The notes below the pieces were generated by a model that was not told the origin of the DNA, did no database searches, and saw only the letters and a list, made by a program, of their open reading frames with translations. From positions 1 to 39,738 of the forward strand of contig CAMPHR010000030.1 in assembly GCA_946886075.1 (NCBI GenBank): a DNA stretch of 39,738 nucleotides. Reading direction: 5' to 3'. Both the position numbers and the translations under genes were made by a program. Shown one piece after another: positions 35,611-39,738 of this stretch. This DNA comes from an uncultured Novosphingobium sp. (GTDB lineage: Bacteria; Pseudomonadota; Alphaproteobacteria; Sphingomonadales; Sphingomonadaceae). Within the stretch, counting starts at the first letter, position 1, and every line of letters starts with the position of its first letter.

Positions 35611-36558
35611 TTGACCGCAATCATCACTCCGAACAAAGCGCACTATGAACAGCAATATCTGGACCTGATGCGCCGGGTCTGGACGGAGGGGGACGAGCGC
35701 ATCGACCGGACCGGAGTGGGCACGCGGTCGGTGCTGGGCGCGAGCATGCGTTTTTCGCTGGCCGACGACGCAGTGCCGCTGCTGACGACCAAGCGCGTCT
35801 ATTGGAAAGTGGCCGCGCGCGAGATGTTGTGGTTTTTGACAGGCGACACCAACATCCGCGAGCTGGTGCGCCAGGGCGTGCATATCTGGACCGATTGGCC
35901 TCTGGATTCTTATCGCAAGGCAACCGGCGAAGATTTGAGCCGCGACGATTTCGAAGCGCGGATTATCGAGGATGAGGCTTTTGCCCGGCGCTGGGGCGAC
36001 CTGGGCCCCGTTTATGGCGCGCAATGGGTGAACTGGCCGCGCTATGAAGCTGTAGGCGACGGGCTGTTCCGCCGCGCGGAGAAGGGGCACAACCAGATCG
36101 CGGAACTGGTGGAAGGGATCAGGACCAATCCGGGATCGCGGCGTTTGCTGTTCACGGGATGGAATGTGGCCGAAGTGGCGCGCATGGCCTTGCCGCCCTG
36201 TCACATGACCTACCAATTTCAGGTGGCGGACGGGCGGCTGAATGGACTGTTGTTCCAGCGTAGTTGCGACCTGGGGCTTGGCTTTGCGTTCAATATCTTC
36301 GGCTTGTCGATGATCACCCGGATGCTGGCGCAGCAATGCGATCTGGAGGCGGGGGACGTCGTCTGGCAGGGCGGGGACGTGCATCTGTATCTCAATCATG
36401 CCGCGCTGGTTGAGGAGCAGATCAGCCGGACTCCCGGGGGAGCGCCGAAGCTCAGGATCAACAGGCGGCCGCATAGCATTTTCGACTATCGGATCGAGGA
36501 TTTCGAGGTGGTCGATTATGCGCCGCAGAGTCACATTGCAGCGCCGGTGGCGGTTTGA
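35611..36558 (+). CDS. thyA: Thymidylate synthase
   Basis: ThyA methylates dUMP to dTMP using methylenetetrahydrofolate. The protein has HYEQQYLDLMRRVWTEGDER and GVGTRSVLGASMRF at the N-terminus, the catalytic Cys in LPPCHMTYQFQV, and the nucleotide-binding RSCDLGLGFAFNI. At 315 residues it is longer than the roughly 264-residue E. coli enzyme, because of an insertion around RKATGEDLSRDDFEARIIED and EKGHNQIAELVEGI. No ATG suits the N-terminus: TTG 35611 with AGGGAAGAG upstream is preferred, with GTG 35581 as an alternative and ATG 35668 too late. It diverges from the RadC-like gene. Confidence 0.94.
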   Translation: MTAIITPNKAHYEQQYLDLMRRVWTEGDERIDRTGVGTRSVLGASMRFSLADDAVPLLTTKRVYWKVAAREMLWFLTGDTNIRELVRQGVHIWTDWPLDSYRKATGEDLSRDDFEARIIEDEAFARRWGDLGPVYGAQWVNWPRYEAVGDGLFRRAEKGHNQIAELVEGIRTNPGSRRLLFTGWNVAEVARMALPPCHMTYQFQVADGRLNGLLFQRSCDLGLGFAFNIFGLSMITRMLAQQCDLEAGDVVWQGGDVHLYLNHAALVEEQISRTPGGAPKLRINRRPHSIFDYRIEDFEVVDYAPQSHIAAPVAV

Positions 36559-36591
36559 AGTCGAGAAGGAAATAGCGGGAAAACGGAACTC

Positions 36592-36619
36592 TTGCTTTTT
36601 GCGTGCGTTGTAATAATAT
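36592..36619 (+). promoter_or_regulatory. Candidate sigma-70 promoter of the bkd operon
   Basis: TTGCTT (36592-36597) and TAATAT (36614-36619) are separated by 16 bases in an AT-rich island between thyA and bkdA1. It is upstream of the 36631-36643 palindrome. No experimental support is available. Confidence 0.45.
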
Positions 36620-36621
36620 AA

Positions 36622-38103
<1,482 letters not shown>

Positions 38104-38121
38104 GGGGGGGTGAGTTATTTT

Positions 38122-38277
38122 CCTCGCCCCTTCAGGGGAGAGGATACCGTAGCTTGCCAGCTGGCTGGCTAGCGGAGGTTGGAGAGGGGGGAGAGGGCGC
38201 TCTCCCCCTCTCCCAGCTTCGACTAGGCAGCCAGCTGCCAAGTCTTCGCAACCCTCTCCCCCGAAGGGGGCGAGGGG
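38122..38277. repeat. Long inverted repeat between bkdA1 and bkdA2 (type D)
   Basis: CCTCGCCCCTTCAGGGGAGAGG at the left is nearly the complement of the right end (CCTCTCCCCC...GGGGGCGAGG). Inner segments, around CCAGCTGGCTGGCTAG and CAGCCAGCTGCC, also pair, so the whole 156 bases can fold back. The right arm ends one base before the bkdA2 ATG and includes its Shine-Dalgarno-like GAGGGG. Confidence 0.85.
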
Positions 38278-38278
38278 A

Positions 38279-39301
38279 ATGAGTGACACCCGTCAGATGA
38301 GCATGATCCAGGCGATCAACAGCGCGCTCGACGTCATGATGGAGCGCGATCCCGATGTCGTCGTGATGGGGGAGGATGTCGGCTATTTCGGCGGCGTGTT
38401 CCGGGCGACGGCGGGGTTGCAGAAGAAATACGGCAAGAACCGGGTGTTCGACACGCCGATCACGGAAATCGGCATCATCGGCGTGGCGGTCGGCATGGGC
38501 GCCTATGGCTTGCGGCCGGTGCCGGAAATCCAGTTCGCCGACTACATCTATCCCGCGCTCGACCAGTTGGTGAGCGAGGCGGCGCGGCTGCGTTACCGGT
38601 CGGCGGGGGAGTTTATTGCGCCGATGACGGTGCGGTCGCCCTTTGGCGGGGGGATTTTCGGCGGGCAGACGCATAGCCAGTCGCCCGAGGGGATCTTCAC
38701 CCATGTGTCTGGGATCAAGACGGTGATTCCATCGACCCCCTATGACGCCAAGGGCCTATTGATCGCCGCGATCGAGGATAATGATCCGGTCATCTTCTTC
38801 GAACCCAAGCGCATTTATAATGGCCCGTTCGACGGCCATTATGACCGGCCGGCGAAAAGCTGGGCGGGCCATCCCGGCGCGATGGTGCCGGAGGGCTATT
38901 ATCGCGTGCCGCTGGGGCAGGCGCGCACGGTGCGGGCGGGCGAGGCACTCACAATCCTCTGCTATGGCACGATGGAGCATGTGATCGAAAGCACCGTCAC
39001 GGAGATGGGCATCGACGCGGAGATCATCGATCTGCGGACTTTGGTGCCGCTGGATATCGAAGCGATCGAGCGTTCGGTGAAGAAGACCGGCCGCTGCCTG
39101 ATCGTGCATGAGGCGACGCGGACCAGCGGTTTTGGCGCGGAGTTGAGCGCATTGGTGCAGGAGCGGTGCTTCTATCATCTGGAAGCGCCGGTGGAGCGGG
39201 TGACGGGGTTCGACACGCCTTATCCGCATAGTCTGGAATGGGCCTATTTTCCGGGGCCAGTGCGGATCAGGGAAGCGATCAACAAGATCATGAGGGATTG
39301 A
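38279..39301 (+). CDS. bkdA2: Branched-chain 2-oxoacid dehydrogenase E1 beta
   Basis: E1-beta completes the TPP-dependent heterotetramer with BkdA1. The 340-residue protein has MSMIQAINSALDVMMERDP, VVMGEDVGYFGGVFRAT and FDTPITEIGIIGVAVGMGAY in order. Then come the pyrimidine-binding PEIQFADYIYPALDQ and the C-terminal transketolase-type VPLDIEAIERSVKKTGR and VHEATRTSGFGAEL. ATG 38279 lies directly at the end of a long palindromic repeat, whose GAGGGGA provides the only visible Shine-Dalgarno. It ends three bases before bkdB. Confidence 0.97.
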   Translation: MSDTRQMSMIQAINSALDVMMERDPDVVVMGEDVGYFGGVFRATAGLQKKYGKNRVFDTPITEIGIIGVAVGMGAYGLRPVPEIQFADYIYPALDQLVSEAARLRYRSAGEFIAPMTVRSPFGGGIFGGQTHSQSPEGIFTHVSGIKTVIPSTPYDAKGLLIAAIEDNDPVIFFEPKRIYNGPFDGHYDRPAKSWAGHPGAMVPEGYYRVPLGQARTVRAGEALTILCYGTMEHVIESTVTEMGIDAEIIDLRTLVPLDIEAIERSVKKTGRCLIVHEATRTSGFGAELSALVQERCFYHLEAPVERVTGFDTPYPHSLEWAYFPGPVRIREAINKIMRD

Positions 39302-39304
39302 GCC

Positions 39305-39738
39305 ATGGCGCTGTTCACGTTCAGGCTGCCCGATATCGGCGAAGGCATTTCCGAGGCGGAGATTGTCGGCTGGCATGTGAAGGTCGGTGATCGGGTGGAG
39401 GAGGACCAGCCGATCGCCGACATGATGACCGACAAGGCCACGGTGGAGATGGAGAGCCCGGTCGCGGGGGTGGTGAAGCGGCTGGCTGGCGAAGCGGGTG
39501 AGCAGGTCGCGATTGGGGCGATGCTGGTGGAGATTGAGGTTGATGGGGAGGGGGAGGTTGCTTCTGGAGAAGAGGCGCCGATGCCTTCTGAGGAGGTGAT
39601 TGAGGCGGAGACGGCTGGCGGACGCGAGGTGGCGGGATCGTCGGTGAATGGGATTATGTCTTCGATTGATCGGGGTGAAGCGGTTTCTCCGGAGGAAAAG
39701 CCTGAAGAGCCCCTCCCCTTCAGGGGAGGGGTTGGGGT
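39305..39738 (+). CDS. bkdB: Branched-chain 2-oxoacid dehydrogenase E2 (lipoyl transacylase), 5' part
   Basis: The E2 core transfers the acyl group from E1 to CoA. Only the first 144 residues are in the window; the frame is open at the right edge. The lipoyl domain (about 1-80) has FRLPDIGEGISEAEIV and the lipoyl-lysine loop DKATVEMESPVAG. An acidic, Ala/Gly/Glu-rich linker follows. At the end, a palindromic repeat is read in frame as PLPFRGGVG. The E3-binding and catalytic domains must lie beyond the edge. It starts three bases after bkdA2 and belongs to the same operon. Confidence 0.94.
   Translation, partial: MALFTFRLPDIGEGISEAEIVGWHVKVGDRVEEDQPIADMMTDKATVEMESPVAGVVKRLAGEAGEQVAIGAMLVEIEVDGEGEVASGEEAPMPSEEVIEAETAGGREVAGSSVNGIMSSIDRGEAVSPEEKPEEPLPFRGGVG
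39710..39738 (+). repeat. Palindromic repeat inside the bkdB coding frame
   Basis: CCCCTCCCC (39710-39718) and GGGGAGGGG (39723-39731) pair around TTCA, followed by TTGGGGT. The left end matches the start of the type D element between bkdA1 and bkdA2. It adds residues such as PLPFRGG to the E2 linker, and the element continues past the window edge. Confidence 0.8.

Overview
The window is GC-rich chromosomal DNA from a sphingomonad alphaproteobacterium (Sphingobium or Sphingomonas type). The evidence is the mix of alphaproteobacterial marker families (TrcR/DUF1013, RcdA/DUF1465, single-cysteine DksA, DUF465 proteins, LapA-PyrF pair), the codon usage, and three kinds of palindromic intergenic element that I associate with sphingomonad genomes. 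Genus and species are inferred, not proven. Nearly everything is core housekeeping. I see no CRISPR array, prophage, biosynthetic cluster, defence island or secretion locus.

Layout. 1-5400: 3' end of the TrcR gene, an acyl-CoA ligase, msrA, a small lipoprotein, the tRNA-threonylcarbamoylation enzyme TsaC/Sua5 on the minus strand, and a DUF815 ATPase. 5400-12450: a minus-strand pair (77-aa protein and DUF3298 lipoprotein); then an M17 aminopeptidase, a MarR regulator, a C40 (NlpC/P60) peptidase and argC, the last three overlapping; then two small proteins and a sorbosone-dehydrogenase-like beta-propeller. 12450-12780 is a decayed IS30 fragment and a repeat scar. 12781-16658 is a minus-strand run serS, K+ channel, rimO. 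16750-20823 holds a host-attachment-family protein, a low-complexity protein with a PEP-CTERM-like tail, dksA, a PilZ protein, two DUF465 mini-proteins and rcdA. 20894-27901 is tamA-tamB, coupled by a one-base overlap, then an outer-membrane beta-barrel protein. 27950-32498 has lapA-pyrF facing away from a two-gene non-homologous end-joining operon (ku-ligD). 32559-36558 has small proteins, purB, tRNA-Pro(CGG), a degenerate RadC-like protein and thyA. 36664 to the end is the branched-chain 2-oxoacid dehydrogenase operon bkdA1-bkdA2-bkdB, with bkdB cut by the window edge.

Working together. TamA and TamB build the outer-membrane/periplasm-spanning translocation module, and the beta-barrel gene after them is a possible client. 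Ku and LigD suffice for bacterial end joining. BkdA1, BkdA2 and BkdB are E1-alpha, E1-beta and E2 of one complex that oxidises the 2-oxoacids from Val, Leu and Ile.

The most unusual signals are small-scale. A repeat palindrome is read in frame inside the bkdB linker. A long inverted repeat abuts the bkdA2 start and supplies its ribosome-binding purines. An AT-rich palindrome sits in front of bkdA1. A RadC-like protein has lost its metal-binding histidines. A PEP-CTERM-like protein is built from 21-bp tandem units. TamA carries an acidic linker. I did not find a convincing, wholly undescribed multi-gene system.
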